DNA of 64,000 bases. Source: Christiangramia sp. OXR-203. Its GTDB lineage: Bacteria > Bacteroidota > Bacteroidia > Flavobacteriales > Flavobacteriaceae. The DNA is taken from NCBI RefSeq assembly GCF_034372165.1, contig NZ_CP139698.1, positions 2,790,001 to 2,854,000 of the forward strand. Reading direction: 5' to 3'. Within the stretch, counting starts at the first letter, position 1, and each line of letters starts with the position of its first letter. Shown piece after piece: positions 26,784 to 37,679 of this stretch. The translations under genes were made by a program, and so were the position numbers. The notes beneath the pieces were generated by a model, which did not search any database, was not told where the DNA came from, and saw nothing but the letters and a program-made list of their open reading frames with translations.

Positions 26784-27740
26784 TTAGAAAACCGCTTCAG
26801 CAATTTGCCTGATATTGGTACTTTTCCCCATGGAATAATAGTGTAAAACAGGCGCTCCACCTTTGATCAATTCCTTACTTTGCTGGATGCACCATTCCAC
26901 ACCAACCTGCCGTACCTCTTGATTATTTTCACATTTTTCCACTTCGTGAATCAGGGCTTCTGGAAGATCCACGTGAAATCTATGCGGCAGTAAATTCAAT
27001 TGTTTTTTAGTCGCTAAAGGCTTCAATCCCGGAATAATAGGCACGTTAATCCCCTGATCGCGGCACTTTTCAACGAACTCGAAATAACACTGGTTATTAA
27101 AAAACATCTGGGTCACCACATATTCTGCACCGGCATCTACTTTTTGTCTTAAGCGCCGAACATCAGAATCTATACTTGGAGCCTCCATATGTTTTTCCGG
27201 ATAACCAGCAACGCCAATACAAAAATCTGTGTTATGCCCTTTTTCGATGACTTCATCCAGATACTTACCTTCGTTCATATCCCTGATCTGTTCCACCAGT
27301 TCACTAGCAAATTGGTGTCCGTTTGCTTCCGGCTTAAAATAAGTTTCGCTTTTTACTGCATCTCCCCGAAGTGCCACCACGTTCTTGATCCCCAGAAAAT
27401 CCAGATCGATCAGGAAATTCTCGGTGTCTTCCTTTGAAAAACCTCCGCAAAGAATATGAGGCACCGCATCCACTCCATATTTACTTTGTATCGCAGCACA
27501 GATCCCAACCGTTCCAGGACGTTTCCTAACGATCTTTTTTTCCAGGAGTCCGTTTTCACGCTCAGAATACACATATTCTTCACGATGGTAAGTTACGTCT
27601 ATAAATGGCGGATTAAACTCCATCAAAGGATCGATATTTTCGTAAATAGAATTAATATTAAATCCCTTTAAAGGCGGCAGGATCTCAAAAGAAAATACTG
27701 TTTCTCCCGCGGTTTTCTCCAGATGTTCGGTAATCTTCAT
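26784..27740 (-). CDS. metF: Methylenetetrahydrofolate reductase [NAD(P)H]
   Basis: 318 residues, one TIM-barrel flavoprotein. Signatures are FSFEILPP (Glu in the active site), DVTYHREE, LRGDAVKSE, YVVTQMFFNN and PIIPGLKPL. It makes 5-methyltetrahydrofolate, the methyl donor for MetH, whose genes lie 272 bases upstream on the same strand. The gap holds an interspersed repeat (copy C), and no separate promoter stood out. It forms the methionine-methylation branch of the island. Confidence 0.95.
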   Translation of the reverse strand: MKITEHLEKTAGETVFSFEILPPLKGFNINSIYENIDPLMEFNPPFIDVTYHREEYVYSERENGLLEKKIVRKRPGTVGICAAIQSKYGVDAVPHILCGGFSKEDTENFLIDLDFLGIKNVVALRGDAVKSETYFKPEANGHQFASELVEQIRDMNEGKYLDEVIEKGHNTDFCIGVAGYPEKHMEAPSIDSDVRRLRQKVDAGAEYVVTQMFFNNQCYFEFVEKCRDQGINVPIIPGLKPLATKKQLNLLPHRFHVDLPEALIHEVEKCENNQEVRQVGVEWCIQQSKELIKGGAPVLHYYSMGKSTNIRQIAEAVF

Positions 27741-27765
27741 GTTATTGGTAATAATTTCAATTTGT

Positions 27766-27863
27766 GCGTTGCCCTTCGGGCCGGGCTTTTCACTTTATCC
27801 TTTAGCACGATGCTTCAAAAGCTCAGCTTCTTACTAAAAGGATGCCGCTGCAATCCCTAACGC
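27766..27863 (-). repeat. Interspersed dyad repeat, copy C (inverted)
   Basis: On the minus strand it reads GCGTTAGGGATTGCAGCGGC, then CCTTTTAGTAAG, and ends in CCGAAGGGCAACGC, the same family as copies A and B. It lies in the metH-metF gap. The remaining bases to 28012 hold nothing I can identify. Confidence 0.85.
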
Positions 27864-28012
27864 ATGTTTCTCACTTCACAATTTTTTAATATCTGAACCT
27901 GTTTCAGGATATTCAAAGAAGCTGAAATCGATGATTCACGGATTTGATTAGTCCAGCTTCACTGATATCTTTTCTGACTTCTCTAATTTCCTATTGGTCT
28001 AAATACTCAGTA

Positions 28013-30691
28013 CTAGTCCGCTATATTTGGATTTAACCATTTTTCGGCTTTGAGATAATCAATTCCTTTTCTTTCAGCATAATCCCGAACCTGGTCTTCT
28101 TTAATTTTTCCGAGACCAAAATATTTAGCTTCAGGATTGGCAAAATAATAACCACTTACACTTGCCGCAGGCCACATCGCCAGGCTTTCGGTAAGTTCCA
28201 CGCCGATGTTCTCCTTTACTTTAAGAATTTCCCAGATCGTTAGTTTTTCCAGATGATCCGGGCAAGCAGGATAACCAGGCGCAGGCCGGATACCTTTATA
28301 TTCTTCTTTGATCAAGGCTTCGTTGCTCAGGTTTTCTTCAGAATCATAACCCCAATAGTTCAGCCGGACTTCTTTATGTAAATATTCAGCAAAAGCTTCG
28401 GCTAACCTATCTGCCAGAGCTTTGATCATGATCGAATTGTAATCGTCCAGATTCTTTTCGAATTCCTGAGCTAATTCCTGCGTTCCAAAACCTGTAGTCA
28501 CACAAAAACAACCTATATAATCCTGAACGCCATTTTCTTTTGGAGCTATAAAATCTGATAACGCATAATTCGGCTGATCTCCATGTTTTTTCAATTGCTG
28601 ACGTAATGTTCTGAAAATGGCAGTTTTCTGTTCTGAATCTTGATAAAATTTTACTTCAATATCATCGTCTTCAACAGAATTCGCTTCAAATAATCCAAAA
28701 GTAGCTTTAGCCTTCAGCAGTTTTTCCTTCAGAATTCGTTGCAGTAAAACCTGGGCATCTTCAAATAAACTCTTGGCTTGCTCTCCAACTTTTTCATCTT
28801 TCAGAATATCTGGATAGCGGCCATGCAGATCCCAGCTTCTGAAAAATGGAGACCAGTCGATATAATCGAGTAATTTAGAAAGATCAAAGTCTTCTATCAC
28901 CTGTGTACCGAGCTTATTCGGTTTTTTGATCTCAGTATTCTTCCAGTCAATATGAAATTTATTTTTGCGAGCTTCTTCAATACTTAGAAATGATTTGACC
29001 TTACTTCGTTTCTTGAAATTAAGGCGGAAAGTATCATAGTCGGTTTTAAGGTCGCGCTTGTATTTTTCTTTCGTACTCTCCTTTAGCAACTGTCCAACAA
29101 CCGTCACCGCACGGGAAGCGTCGTTAACATGTGCAACGGCATTCTTATATTGTGGATCTATTTTAACTGCGGTATGAGCTTTAGACGTTGTTGCACCACC
29201 TACCAATAAAGGGACAGAAAAGCCCTGACGTTCCATTTCCTTCGCCAGAAACACCATTTCATCCAGGGACGGAGTAATGAGTCCGCTAAGACCAATCACA
29301 TCTACATTCTCTCTTTTGGCTGTTTCAATGATCTTCTCTGGTGGCACCATCACTCCAAGATCGATGATCTCGTAATTATTGCATCCCAACACCACAGCCA
29401 CGATATTTTTACCAATATCATGTACATCACCTTTTACGGTGGCCATCAAAACTTTTCCAGCCGACTGTCTTTTATTCGATTTATCGGCTTCGATATAAGG
29501 TAATAAATGCGCTACGGCTTTTTTCATTACGCGGGCAGATTTTACTACCTGCGGCAGAAACATTTTACCACTTCCGAAGAGATCTCCCACTACATTCATT
29601 CCGTTCATCAAGTGACCTTCGATAACATCTAAAGGTTTTTCAGCTTCAATTCGCGCCTGTTCAATATCTTCAAGAATATAGGCATCAATTCCTTTTACCA
29701 GGGCATGTGTAATTCTATCCTGTAATGGTTTCTCGCGCCAGGAAAGGTCTATTTTATTCTCTTTTTCTCGCCCCACTACATTTTCAGCCAGGTCCAGCAA
29801 ACGCTCTGTAGCATCCTCGCGACGATCGAGGATCACATCTTCCACATGTTCCAGCAGCTCTTTCGGAATTTCGTCATATACCTCCAACATCGAAGGATTC
29901 ACGATCCCAATATTCATCCCAGCTTTGATCGCATGATATAAAAAAACCGAATGCATCGCCTCCCGTACCGGATTATTGCCACGGAAGGAAAAGGAAACAT
30001 TGCTCACACCACCGCTCACACTACAGTGCGGCAAATTCTCTTTGACCCATCGTGTACCTTCAATAAAGTCGATCGCGTTTCTTTTGTGTTCATCCATTCC
30101 TGTTCCCACGGGAAAGATATTGAGATCAAAAATGATGTCTTCGGGAGGAAATTTTACCTGATTGACGAGAATTTCATAGGAGCGTTTGGCAATTTCAATG
30201 CGACGTTCATAATTATCTGCCTGCCCTTTTTCATCAAAAGCCATCACGATCACGGCGGCGCCGTAGCGTTTTATTTTTTTGGCATGAGTGATGAATTCTT
30301 CTTCACCTTCCTTTAAACTGATGGAATTCACCACGCATTTCCCCTGAACTACCTGAAGTCCGGCCTCAATGATCTCCCATTTGGAACTATCGATCATAAT
30401 AGGAACACGGGAAATATCGGGTTCAGCAACCACGAGATTGAGGAACTTTATCATGGCTTCTTTCCCTTCAATAAGGCCATCGTCCATGTTCACATCGATG
30501 ATCTGTGCACCATTTTCTACCTGTTCCCGGGCAACTTCCAGTGCTTCATCAAACTTCTCTTCTTTAATGAGACGCAGGAATTTTTTAGATCCGGCAACAT
30601 TGGTTCTTTCTCCTACATTTATAAAATTACTATCCGGTGTGATCACCAGCGGTTCCAATCCGGAAAGTTTTAAGGGTCTTATTTGTGACAT
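28013..30691 (-). CDS. metH: Methionine synthase, pterin/cobalamin/activation part (split MetH)
   Basis: 892 residues from ATG 30691 ([15 protein letters not shown]). The open frame extends to 30796 but would overlap the upstream gene, and the extra residues look unlike the family. Domains: methyltetrahydrofolate (pterin) binding, about 15-275 ([15 protein letters not shown]); cobalamin cap and Rossmann domains, about 310-560, with DVHDIG at 422-427 (axial His424); and the SAM-binding activation domain, about 580-892 ([12 protein letters not shown]). It transfers methyl from methyl-THF via B12 to homocysteine. The homocysteine-binding half is the separate upstream gene, with a single base between its stop and this start. 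Confidence 0.96.
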   Translation of the reverse strand: MSQIRPLKLSGLEPLVITPDSNFINVGERTNVAGSKKFLRLIKEEKFDEALEVAREQVENGAQIIDVNMDDGLIEGKEAMIKFLNLVVAEPDISRVPIMIDSSKWEIIEAGLQVVQGKCVVNSISLKEGEEEFITHAKKIKRYGAAVIVMAFDEKGQADNYERRIEIAKRSYEILVNQVKFPPEDIIFDLNIFPVGTGMDEHKRNAIDFIEGTRWVKENLPHCSVSGGVSNVSFSFRGNNPVREAMHSVFLYHAIKAGMNIGIVNPSMLEVYDEIPKELLEHVEDVILDRREDATERLLDLAENVVGREKENKIDLSWREKPLQDRITHALVKGIDAYILEDIEQARIEAEKPLDVIEGHLMNGMNVVGDLFGSGKMFLPQVVKSARVMKKAVAHLLPYIEADKSNKRQSAGKVLMATVKGDVHDIGKNIVAVVLGCNNYEIIDLGVMVPPEKIIETAKRENVDVIGLSGLITPSLDEMVFLAKEMERQGFSVPLLVGGATTSKAHTAVKIDPQYKNAVAHVNDASRAVTVVGQLLKESTKEKYKRDLKTDYDTFRLNFKKRSKVKSFLSIEEARKNKFHIDWKNTEIKKPNKLGTQVIEDFDLSKLLDYIDWSPFFRSWDLHGRYPDILKDEKVGEQAKSLFEDAQVLLQRILKEKLLKAKATFGLFEANSVEDDDIEVKFYQDSEQKTAIFRTLRQQLKKHGDQPNYALSDFIAPKENGVQDYIGCFCVTTGFGTQELAQEFEKNLDDYNSIMIKALADRLAEAFAEYLHKEVRLNYWGYDSEENLSNEALIKEEYKGIRPAPGYPACPDHLEKLTIWEILKVKENIGVELTESLAMWPAASVSGYYFANPEAKYFGLGKIKEDQVRDYAERKGIDYLKAEKWLNPNIAD

Positions 30692-30692
30692 T

Positions 30693-31706
30693 CTAGATAC
30701 TTTCTGTTTCGAGCTGTGGTAAGACTCTAGGTTTGTAATTAGAAGCGATTTCGGCAATTGCCTTAATATGTTTTGGTGTGGTTCCGCAGCAACCACCGAG
30801 AATATTTACCAGGCCTTTATCAAGATATTCTTCAATTTGAGCTGCCATCTCCTGCGCATCCTGATCGTACTCCCCAAAGGCATTCGGTAAGCCGGCATTA
30901 GGATAGGCCGAAACTCCCGAATTCGCATAGCGGTTTAAAACTTCCAGATGAGGAGTTAATTGTTTTGCACCCAATGCGCAGTTAAAACCGACACTTAACA
31001 ACGGAATATGAGCTACTGAAATAAGAAAAGCTTCTGCCGTCTGTCCGGATAGGGTTCTTCCGGAGGCATCGGTAATCGTTCCGCTTACCATGATGGGAAT
31101 ATCAAGATTCAGTTCTTCTTTTAATTCTTCGATCGCAAAAAGTGCTGCTTTCGCATTTAATGTATCAAAAACAGTTTCTACAAGAAGAACATCTGCTCCA
31201 CCTTCAACAAGCGCTTGCGCCTGCTGTTTGTAAGCTTTCCGAAGTTCATCAAAAGAAATAGCGCGGTATCCGGGATCGTTCACATCCGGACTCATACTAG
31301 CCGTTTTGTTCGTCGGCCCCATCGCTCCAGCTACGAATCTTGGTTTGGATGGGTCCTCCGCAGTGACCTGTTCCGCCACCGCTTTAGCAATTCTGGCCGA
31401 CTCAAAATTAAGCTCGTAAACGAACTCTTCCATTTGATAATCGGCCATCGCAATGGTGGTTCCTGAGAAAGTATTGGTTTCTACAATATCGGCGCCGGCA
31501 TCAAAGTATTTACGATGGATGGTGGCAATAGCTTCAGGTTGGGTAAGGGATAGCAGATCATTATTTCCTTTCAATGAAATGGGCCAGTCGGCAAAACGTT
31601 TTCCGCGGAAATCTTCTTCAGAAAATTTATATTCCTGAAGCATGGTACCCATGGCACCGTCTAGTATTAATATTTTTTGAGAGAGTAACTCTTCTATTTT
31701 CGACAT
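30693..31706 (-). CDS. Methionine synthase, homocysteine-binding part (split MetH)
   Basis: 337 residues, a homocysteine S-methyltransferase barrel. Zinc ligands are Cys243 (GFNCALGAK) and Cys306-Cys307 (GGCCGTTP). [16 protein letters not shown] is the typical MetH N-terminus. It is the N-terminal module of cobalamin-dependent methionine synthase encoded as its own protein and must work with the next gene. It is first in the operon; a SAM-I riboswitch lies 54 bases upstream. Confidence 0.95.
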   Translation of the reverse strand: MSKIEELLSQKILILDGAMGTMLQEYKFSEEDFRGKRFADWPISLKGNNDLLSLTQPEAIATIHRKYFDAGADIVETNTFSGTTIAMADYQMEEFVYELNFESARIAKAVAEQVTAEDPSKPRFVAGAMGPTNKTASMSPDVNDPGYRAISFDELRKAYKQQAQALVEGGADVLLVETVFDTLNAKAALFAIEELKEELNLDIPIMVSGTITDASGRTLSGQTAEAFLISVAHIPLLSVGFNCALGAKQLTPHLEVLNRYANSGVSAYPNAGLPNAFGEYDQDAQEMAAQIEEYLDKGLVNILGGCCGTTPKHIKAIAEIASNYKPRVLPQLETESI

Positions 31707-31759
31707 GATTATTCAAATAATACGATATCAAAAAAAGAAGACTGGAAAGAATTCTGATT

Positions 31760-31859
31760 GTTATCTATCCGAGACTGAACTCAGTAGAATGTAGCACCTT
31801 CTCCTAAGGAGGGTTGCTAAGGTTTCACAGGGTCTAATCCCTCAACCTTTCTTGATAAC
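31760..31859 (-). ncRNA. SAM-I (S-box) riboswitch upstream of split metH
   Basis: On the minus strand: P1 GTTATC with GATAAC; the conserved core TTATCAAGAAAGGTTGAGGG; TAGACCCTGTGAAACCTTAGC then AACCCTCC; and GGTGCTACATTC. These match the S-box consensus (AGAG..G.GGA, GAAACC..GCAACC, AAGGTGC). It is about 100 bases long and directly upstream of the homocysteine-methyltransferase gene. The expression platform is not obvious: a T run (TTCTTTTTTT) follows at about 31729, but I see no clean terminator stem, so translational control or a weak terminator is possible. Confidence 0.93.
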
Positions 31860-31888
31860 GATTGTTAGTAAACAATGAACTTACGAGA

Positions 31889-31918
31889 CAAATATAGGGT
31901 TCAGCCTCTAAAAACCAA
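31889..31918 (-). promoter_or_regulatory. Bacteroidota-type promoter for the SAM-I/metH transcript
   Basis: TTG at 31916-31918 and TATATTTG at 31889-31896, spaced by exactly 19 bases, match the TTTG-N19-TAnnTTTG consensus. The predicted start lies about 25 bases before the riboswitch P1 stem. Confidence 0.65.
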
Positions 31919-31946
31919 GGCTTTTGGCAAAAAATTAATCTGATTA

Positions 31947-32453
31947 TTAAAATGAGAAATTTCCTCTTTGCTGCACATTTAGTAAATTATCTTCACCTAA
32001 TTCCTTCAGAAATGATCTAAATTCTTCTTTCATCTCCTTATTGGAAAGGGTAATTTCAAGATCTCTCTTTTCTCCAGATCTATGGGTAAAATATAAATGG
32101 TTCTTATTTCCGTAGATCGTGTGTTTCCAGAAACTGGCATATCCTACATAGTCAAAACCAAGATCCTGTAATTCTGTGATCTTATATATTTTTGATTCAT
32201 TCTCCTTTTCAATAATGATCTCATCGCGAGTGATCCTTAATAGGCCTAAAATCCTTGGTTTTAGAAAAGTTTGCCCTAATGCAATGAACATGCAGATAAC
32301 ATAAACCGCATATGCGGAATTTAGCAGCCATGGATTTTCCGGTTCCCAGACATACGCGATCACACCGCTACCCAGCAAAAATACAGCTAGCGGAATTCGG
32401 ACTTTCCATGAGGGATCCCAGGTTTTTACAATTCTCGTTTCGAACGAATTCAC
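31947..32453 (-). CDS. Membrane protein of unknown function
   Basis: 168 residues. Two hydrophobic segments (about 19-36 and 44-64) are followed by a soluble beta-rich part of about 100 residues (LLRITRDEIIIEKENESKIYKI) that resembles a PH-like fold seen in YcxB/bPH-type proteins. I cannot name the family. It overlaps the OsmC gene by 1 base, so the two are translationally coupled. Confidence 0.7.
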   Translation of the reverse strand: MNSFETRIVKTWDPSWKVRIPLAVFLLGSGVIAYVWEPENPWLLNSAYAVYVICMFIALGQTFLKPRILGLLRITRDEIIIEKENESKIYKITELQDLGFDYVGYASFWKHTIYGNKNHLYFTHRSGEKRDLEITLSNKEMKEEFRSFLKELGEDNLLNVQQRGNFSF

Positions 32454-32875
32454 TATAGAACTTTTTCCGAATTAAGGCTCACACTATATGAGATCTCCGC
32501 AGCTTTTTCCAGCATTTTCGAAACTGAACAATATTTATCCATCGATAGTTTCACCGCTCTCGCCACTTTTGATGCCGGAACGTCACCCTTCAGAATAAAA
32601 TCAAGATGGATCTTTTTGAAAACATTAGGAATAGCGCCATCTTCACGATAACCATCCACCTCAACCTGAAGATCTTCCAGCTCGTGATTTTGCTTTCTCA
32701 AGATCATCACAATATCTATACTGCTACAACCCGCAATTCCCCTAAGCAGAAGATCCATGGGACTCGCCCCTTTTGGCTCCTCATCAGATTTGTTATCCAG
32801 CAATACTATATTCCCGCGCTCATTTACAGTCTCGAACAGGTAATTCTCGTTGATTCTCTTTAAGCTGATCTTCAT
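32453..32875 (-). CDS. OsmC-family peroxiredoxin-like protein
   Basis: 140 residues, single OsmC/Ohr fold. Two Cys residues are at the expected positions: GIAGCSSIDIVMILRKQ (about 51) and MDKYCSVSKML (about 118). The central helix and EVDGYRE strand match the OsmC subgroup. The family reduces organic hydroperoxides with paired Cys, in the cytosol. It lies near the sulfur-assimilation genes, but whether it belongs to that regulon is not shown. Confidence 0.88.
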   Translation of the reverse strand: MKISLKRINENYLFETVNERGNIVLLDNKSDEEPKGASPMDLLLRGIAGCSSIDIVMILRKQNHELEDLQVEVDGYREDGAIPNVFKKIHLDFILKGDVPASKVARAVKLSMDKYCSVSKMLEKAAEISYSVSLNSEKVL

Positions 32876-32944
32876 TTTTTCAAATTTTCAATAAATATAG
32901 GAATTCTCATACATCTGAAGAGTAACCTTAGTTACCAAGATCTT

Positions 32945-33999
<1,055 letters not shown>

Positions 34000-34007
<8 letters not shown>

Positions 34008-34593
34008 TTTTCTCCTTTTCATATATTAAAGACTCAGTAATGCTATTCATTTGTTCCACTTTGGCTTCAAAATCACCTTTGATGGATTTTCGATATTCAT
34101 TCAAATTCTCCACCATTTCGCTAACATTTTCGGGAATCACTTCTTCAAAAAACTGTCGCAAACGCTTTGCGGTCGTTGGTGATTTTCCATTAGTGGAAAT
34201 GGCGATTTTCACATGCCCTTTGTTAACGATCCCGCCCATATAGAAATCACATAATTCTGGTGTATCTGCGATATTCGCCAGTAAAAATCTCTTTTTTGCA
34301 TCTTTATACACCCTTTTATTAAGCTTTGCATCGTTTGTTGCAGCGATCACAAAATGCCGCTTCTTGAGATATTTTCGTTTATACCTTCCCTTAGTCAATT
34401 TAGCTCCGTGTTTTCTGGCAAGCTCTTCTGTTTCTTTCAGGAACCATTTTGCTACCACTTCGACCTGCGCATTAGGACTGGATTTAAATAGAAAATGAAG
34501 CTTTTCGTGACCTACATTTCCACCACCAACTACCAAAATATTAAGTTGATTCACTTTTAAAAAAACCGGATATAATTCGTTTCTCTCTTCCAT
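34000..34593 (-). CDS. Precorrin-2 dehydrogenase / sirohydrochlorin ferrochelatase-like (CysG N-terminal or Met8p type)
   Basis: 197 residues. The NAD-binding motif VVGGGNVGHEKL lies at about 20-31; FVIAATNDAKLNKRV and DFYMGGIVNKGHVKIAISTNGKSPTTAKRLRQ are typical of the siroheme-synthase N-terminal domain. It oxidises precorrin-2 and may insert iron to make siroheme for the sulfite reductase. Its usual partner, uroporphyrin methyltransferase, is the next gene upstream, 125 bases away across a small intergenic repeat. Confidence 0.9.
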
Positions 34594-34630
34594 TTTTTTG
34601 TTTAATAATTCACATTTCGACTGTGCTCAA

Positions 34631-34707
34631 TGTGACAAAACTTTTATTTTGTCAAGCTGAACTCGATACAGCTTCTCTATAGATCCTGAATCAAGTTCAG
34701 GATGACG
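34631..34707. repeat. Intergenic palindromic repeat
   Basis: ATCCTGAATCAAGTTCAGGAT at 34683-34703 is a stem-loop (8 pairs), preceded by GTCAAGCTGAACTCGATACA and a CAAAA/TTTTG dyad. This resembles palindromic intergenic elements seen many times in flavobacterial genomes; only one copy is in this window, so the repeat claim rests on recall. Confidence 0.45.
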
Positions 34708-34717
34708 GGCTTACTCT

Positions 34718-35509
34718 TTAAGCAGCTCCAATGTTTACATATCCCTGTTGTTTCGGAAGACTTTTCACGTTCTGAAAAACTGTTTGTAAAGCATTCGCTT
34801 CCTTCACGACCTCACCAATCACTATAATCGCAGGCGCTCCCAGATTTTTTTCTGAAACTATCTTTTCAATAGTTTTTATAGTTCCAAAACCTGAATTTTC
34901 ATTAGCAGTAGTACCATTCTGAATAATTCCTACGGGCACATCTTGCTTTCCAAAACCACTGAAGATCTCCACTATCTCCTTCAATTTTCCCATTCCCATC
35001 AGGATTACTACGGTTGCTGTAGATTGTGCTGCCAATTGCACGTCATTAGATAAATTCTTCTGAGAAGTGGTTCCCGTGATCACCCAGAAACTTTCAGAAG
35101 TGCCTCTTTGCGTCAGCGGAATTCCAACATTTGCCGGTACCGCAATGGAAGAGGTTATTCCTGAAACAACCGCAGTTTCCAGTCCATGCTTTCGAGCATA
35201 GATGATCTCCTCAGACCCTCTTCCGAAGATGAATGGATCTCCTCCTTTAAGTCTTACCACATGACCTTTTTCTGCAGCATATTTCACAATTAGTTCATTG
35301 ATCTCATCCTGAGAAAATCGATGTTTATCCTTTCGTTTTCCCACGAAAATATGTCTCGCCTGGGGAGCATATTCCAATAAGTCTCTATTAATAAGTGCAT
35401 CATACAGAATTACGTTAGCCGACTTTAAAGTATTTAAAGCCTTCACTGTGATCAATTCCGGATCACCCGGACCTGCGCCTACTACCGTTAGTTTTGCTGA
35501 ATTAAACAT
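34718..35509 (-). CDS. cobA: Uroporphyrinogen-III C-methyltransferase
   Basis: 263 residues from ATG 35509 (MFNSAKLTVVGAGPGDPEL); the open frame extends 9 codons upstream. SAM-binding motifs: VGAGPGDPELITVKA, VRLKGGDPFIFGRG and GITSSIAVPA. It methylates uroporphyrinogen III twice to give precorrin-2, the precursor of siroheme and B12. It overlaps the sulfite reductase stop by 8 bases, consistent with supply of siroheme to that enzyme. Confidence 0.94.
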   Translation of the reverse strand: MFNSAKLTVVGAGPGDPELITVKALNTLKSANVILYDALINRDLLEYAPQARHIFVGKRKDKHRFSQDEINELIVKYAAEKGHVVRLKGGDPFIFGRGSEEIIYARKHGLETAVVSGITSSIAVPANVGIPLTQRGTSESFWVITGTTSQKNLSNDVQLAAQSTATVVILMGMGKLKEIVEIFSGFGKQDVPVGIIQNGTTANENSGFGTIKTIEKIVSEKNLGAPAIIVIGEVVKEANALQTVFQNVKSLPKQQGYVNIGAA

Positions 35510-37595
35510 TCTGTACCTCCTTCGTCCTATAAGCATCTACTCTATTCAGAAATAACTGCGCATCCTCTAAATACTTTCTGGCAAAGTCTTCGCTGGGTTC
35601 ATGCTGGTTTAACTGGTATGTAAATTCTTTAAAAGTGGTCGCCAGATCGATCTTCCCGGTTTCAACGAATAGTTCATCGAATTGCGCAATGATCCCGGCC
35701 TGGGTATTCGTTTTTACATCTTCAGCCAGCAGCAAGGCTTTCGCTGAATTTACAATCGAAGTGTACGCGTGATAAATACTGTCTGCCCAGTCCTTTCGTT
35801 CCAACGCAGATTTGGCATTATCGATCTTCTCTTCACTTTCAAACAATAATGTTGCAATCAGGTCAATGACCACCCCGGCACATTCCCCTACTCCTACTGC
35901 CTTAATATATGGGGTTTCATGTCCCCAATCCACGAACTCATTCTCGGAAATATTTGAAGTATCTGCCAGATCTTTCAGCAAATCATAGAAATAGGTTTTT
36001 TCTTTACGATCGTAATACTCTATAAATTGTTCCTTCGCTTCTGAATTTGCCTCAAAATCATTCAGTATAGTCCTTAATGCTTCAGGACCACGTTTACTGG
36101 GAACTTTGACAAGTTTATCTGCAAATCTACCTTTACCATTCCCGAGGGTTCCACCACCTAGTAACACCTGAAGGGCCGGTGCGACCGTTTTCCCGACTTT
36201 TATAGACATTCCCTGGAATCCAATTTCAGCCATATTATGCTGTCCACAGGCGTTCATACAACCACTAATTTTTATGGTGATATCCTTTCCATTAGTGAAT
36301 TGCGGATATTCTTCTTTGAGAACATCTTCCAGCACATCGGCAATACCGGTACTGCTGGCAATACCAAGATTACAGGTATCGGTGCCAGGACAAGCCGTAA
36401 TGTCTACAGTCTTATTGTATCCAACTTCTGCATAACCCAGTTTTTTCAGTTCTGTATAGAAGAAAGTCAGTAAATCCTGCCGAACGTGACGAATCAAAAT
36501 ATCCTGTCTTAAGGTTAATCTTAACTCGTTACCTGCGTATTTTTTAATTAGGTCTGCCAGCTGCCTCGCTCCACGAGTATAAAAATCACCAAGTGGCACA
36601 CGTATTCCAATAGCGAATAATCCTTCCTGCTTTTGCTCAAAAACATTCTTTTGCTTCCAGTTTTCAAATTCTTTCTCATCTTCGATTTCTACGGAAGGAA
36701 ACTCAACTTCCTGCAATGCTGGAGCTGCTTCGAATCTTTCAATCTCAAATTCAGGTTGTTCTTGCGAAAGTGCCGTCTTTTGTTCGGCTACCAGTTTCAT
36801 AAACGCTTCTTTTCCTATATCCTTCAGAAGAAATTTCATCCTGGCTTTTAGACGCTTAGCACGTTCCCCATGTCGATCAAAAACCCGGAGTACACCTTCA
36901 ATTAGAGGTATGATTTCTTCCGCAGGTAAAAAGTCATATAACTCATCTGCATGCCGGGGTTGTGATCCCAGACCGCCACCAAGCATTACTTTGAATCCGC
37001 GTTTTCCATCCTTCAGTTTGGCGATAAAACCAAGATCATGTATATAACTAAGCGCAGTATCTTCATCTGAAGAAGAGAAGGACATCTTAAATTTTCTACC
37101 CATTTCCTGGCAGATTGGATTCCGAAGAAAAAATTGAAAGACAGCGTGTGCATAAGGTGAGACATCGAAAGGCTCATTAGGATCTATCCCAGCTGTTGGC
37201 GAAGCTGTGATATTTCTTACTGTATTCCCACAGGCTTCTCTAAGAGTGATATCATCTCTTTCTAGTTGCGCCCATAGCTCGGGAGTCCTGTCCAGGCTCA
37301 CGTAATGAATTTGGATATCCTGCCTGGTTGTGATATGCAGCCGACCTTTGGAATACTCATCTGAAACATTAGCGATCCGGTGTAACTGTTCTGAAGTTAC
37401 CTTTCCAAACGGCAGTTTTATACGAACCATTTGAACTCCTGACTGTCGCTGTCCATAAACTCCGCGTGCCAGGCGTAGGCTACGAAACTTCTCTTCATCA
37501 GCCTTTCCTTCGCGAAAAAGCCTGATCTTTTTTTCTAAATCCAGGATATCTTTCTCGACTACAGGATTTTCAATTTCGGTTCTAAAACTTTGCAT
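35502..37595 (-). CDS. Sulfite reductase (siroheme/4Fe-4S hemoprotein) with C-terminal HEPN domain
   Basis: 697 residues. The duplicated ferredoxin-like/siroheme folds occupy about 35-560. The siroheme-[4Fe-4S] Cys ligands are C402 and C408 (ACPGTDTC) and C446 and C450 (GCMNAC). From about 575 to 690 there is an all-helical HEPN domain (DNAKSALERKDWADSIYHAYTSIVNSAKALLLAE). The reductase makes sulfide with six electrons, probably from ferredoxin since no NADPH flavoprotein partner gene is nearby. The HEPN fusion is unusual for the enzyme in general but seems typical of Bacteroidota. A Cys-codon leader and terminator precede the gene, 20-147 bases upstream. Nitrite reductase activity cannot be excluded. 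Confidence 0.9.
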   Translation of the reverse strand: MQSFRTEIENPVVEKDILDLEKKIRLFREGKADEEKFRSLRLARGVYGQRQSGVQMVRIKLPFGKVTSEQLHRIANVSDEYSKGRLHITTRQDIQIHYVSLDRTPELWAQLERDDITLREACGNTVRNITASPTAGIDPNEPFDVSPYAHAVFQFFLRNPICQEMGRKFKMSFSSSDEDTALSYIHDLGFIAKLKDGKRGFKVMLGGGLGSQPRHADELYDFLPAEEIIPLIEGVLRVFDRHGERAKRLKARMKFLLKDIGKEAFMKLVAEQKTALSQEQPEFEIERFEAAPALQEVEFPSVEIEDEKEFENWKQKNVFEQKQEGLFAIGIRVPLGDFYTRGARQLADLIKKYAGNELRLTLRQDILIRHVRQDLLTFFYTELKKLGYAEVGYNKTVDITACPGTDTCNLGIASSTGIADVLEDVLKEEYPQFTNGKDITIKISGCMNACGQHNMAEIGFQGMSIKVGKTVAPALQVLLGGGTLGNGKGRFADKLVKVPSKRGPEALRTILNDFEANSEAKEQFIEYYDRKEKTYFYDLLKDLADTSNISENEFVDWGHETPYIKAVGVGECAGVVIDLIATLLFESEEKIDNAKSALERKDWADSIYHAYTSIVNSAKALLLAEDVKTNTQAGIIAQFDELFVETGKIDLATTFKEFTYQLNQHEPSEDFARKYLEDAQLFLNRVDAYRTKEVQNV

Positions 37596-37614
37596 GATCT
37601 TGATTATTTAAATG

Positions 37615-37654
37615 AAAAAAGTCCTTTTAAGAATGACACTTAAAAGGACTTTTT
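37615..37654 (-). terminator. Attenuator terminator between cysN and sulfite reductase
   Basis: A perfect 16-base stem (AAAAAGTCCTTTTAAG with CTTAAAAGGACTTTTT), loop of 7, and six T at the minus-strand end, just 20 bases before the sulfite reductase ATG. An alternative pairing exists: the 5' arm (37639-37646) can pair over 8 bases (one G-U) with 37677-37684, which spans the stop codon of the upstream Cys leader. That is an antiterminator. Confidence 0.85.
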
Positions 37655-37679
37655 ATAATTCAGTTTATAAAATGGACTT

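Noticed and set aside
30691-30796. Longer N-terminus for the second MetH gene (start at 30796)
   Set aside because: It would overlap the first gene by 104 bases; MSQIRPLKL at 30691 fits the family and follows the upstream stop by one base.
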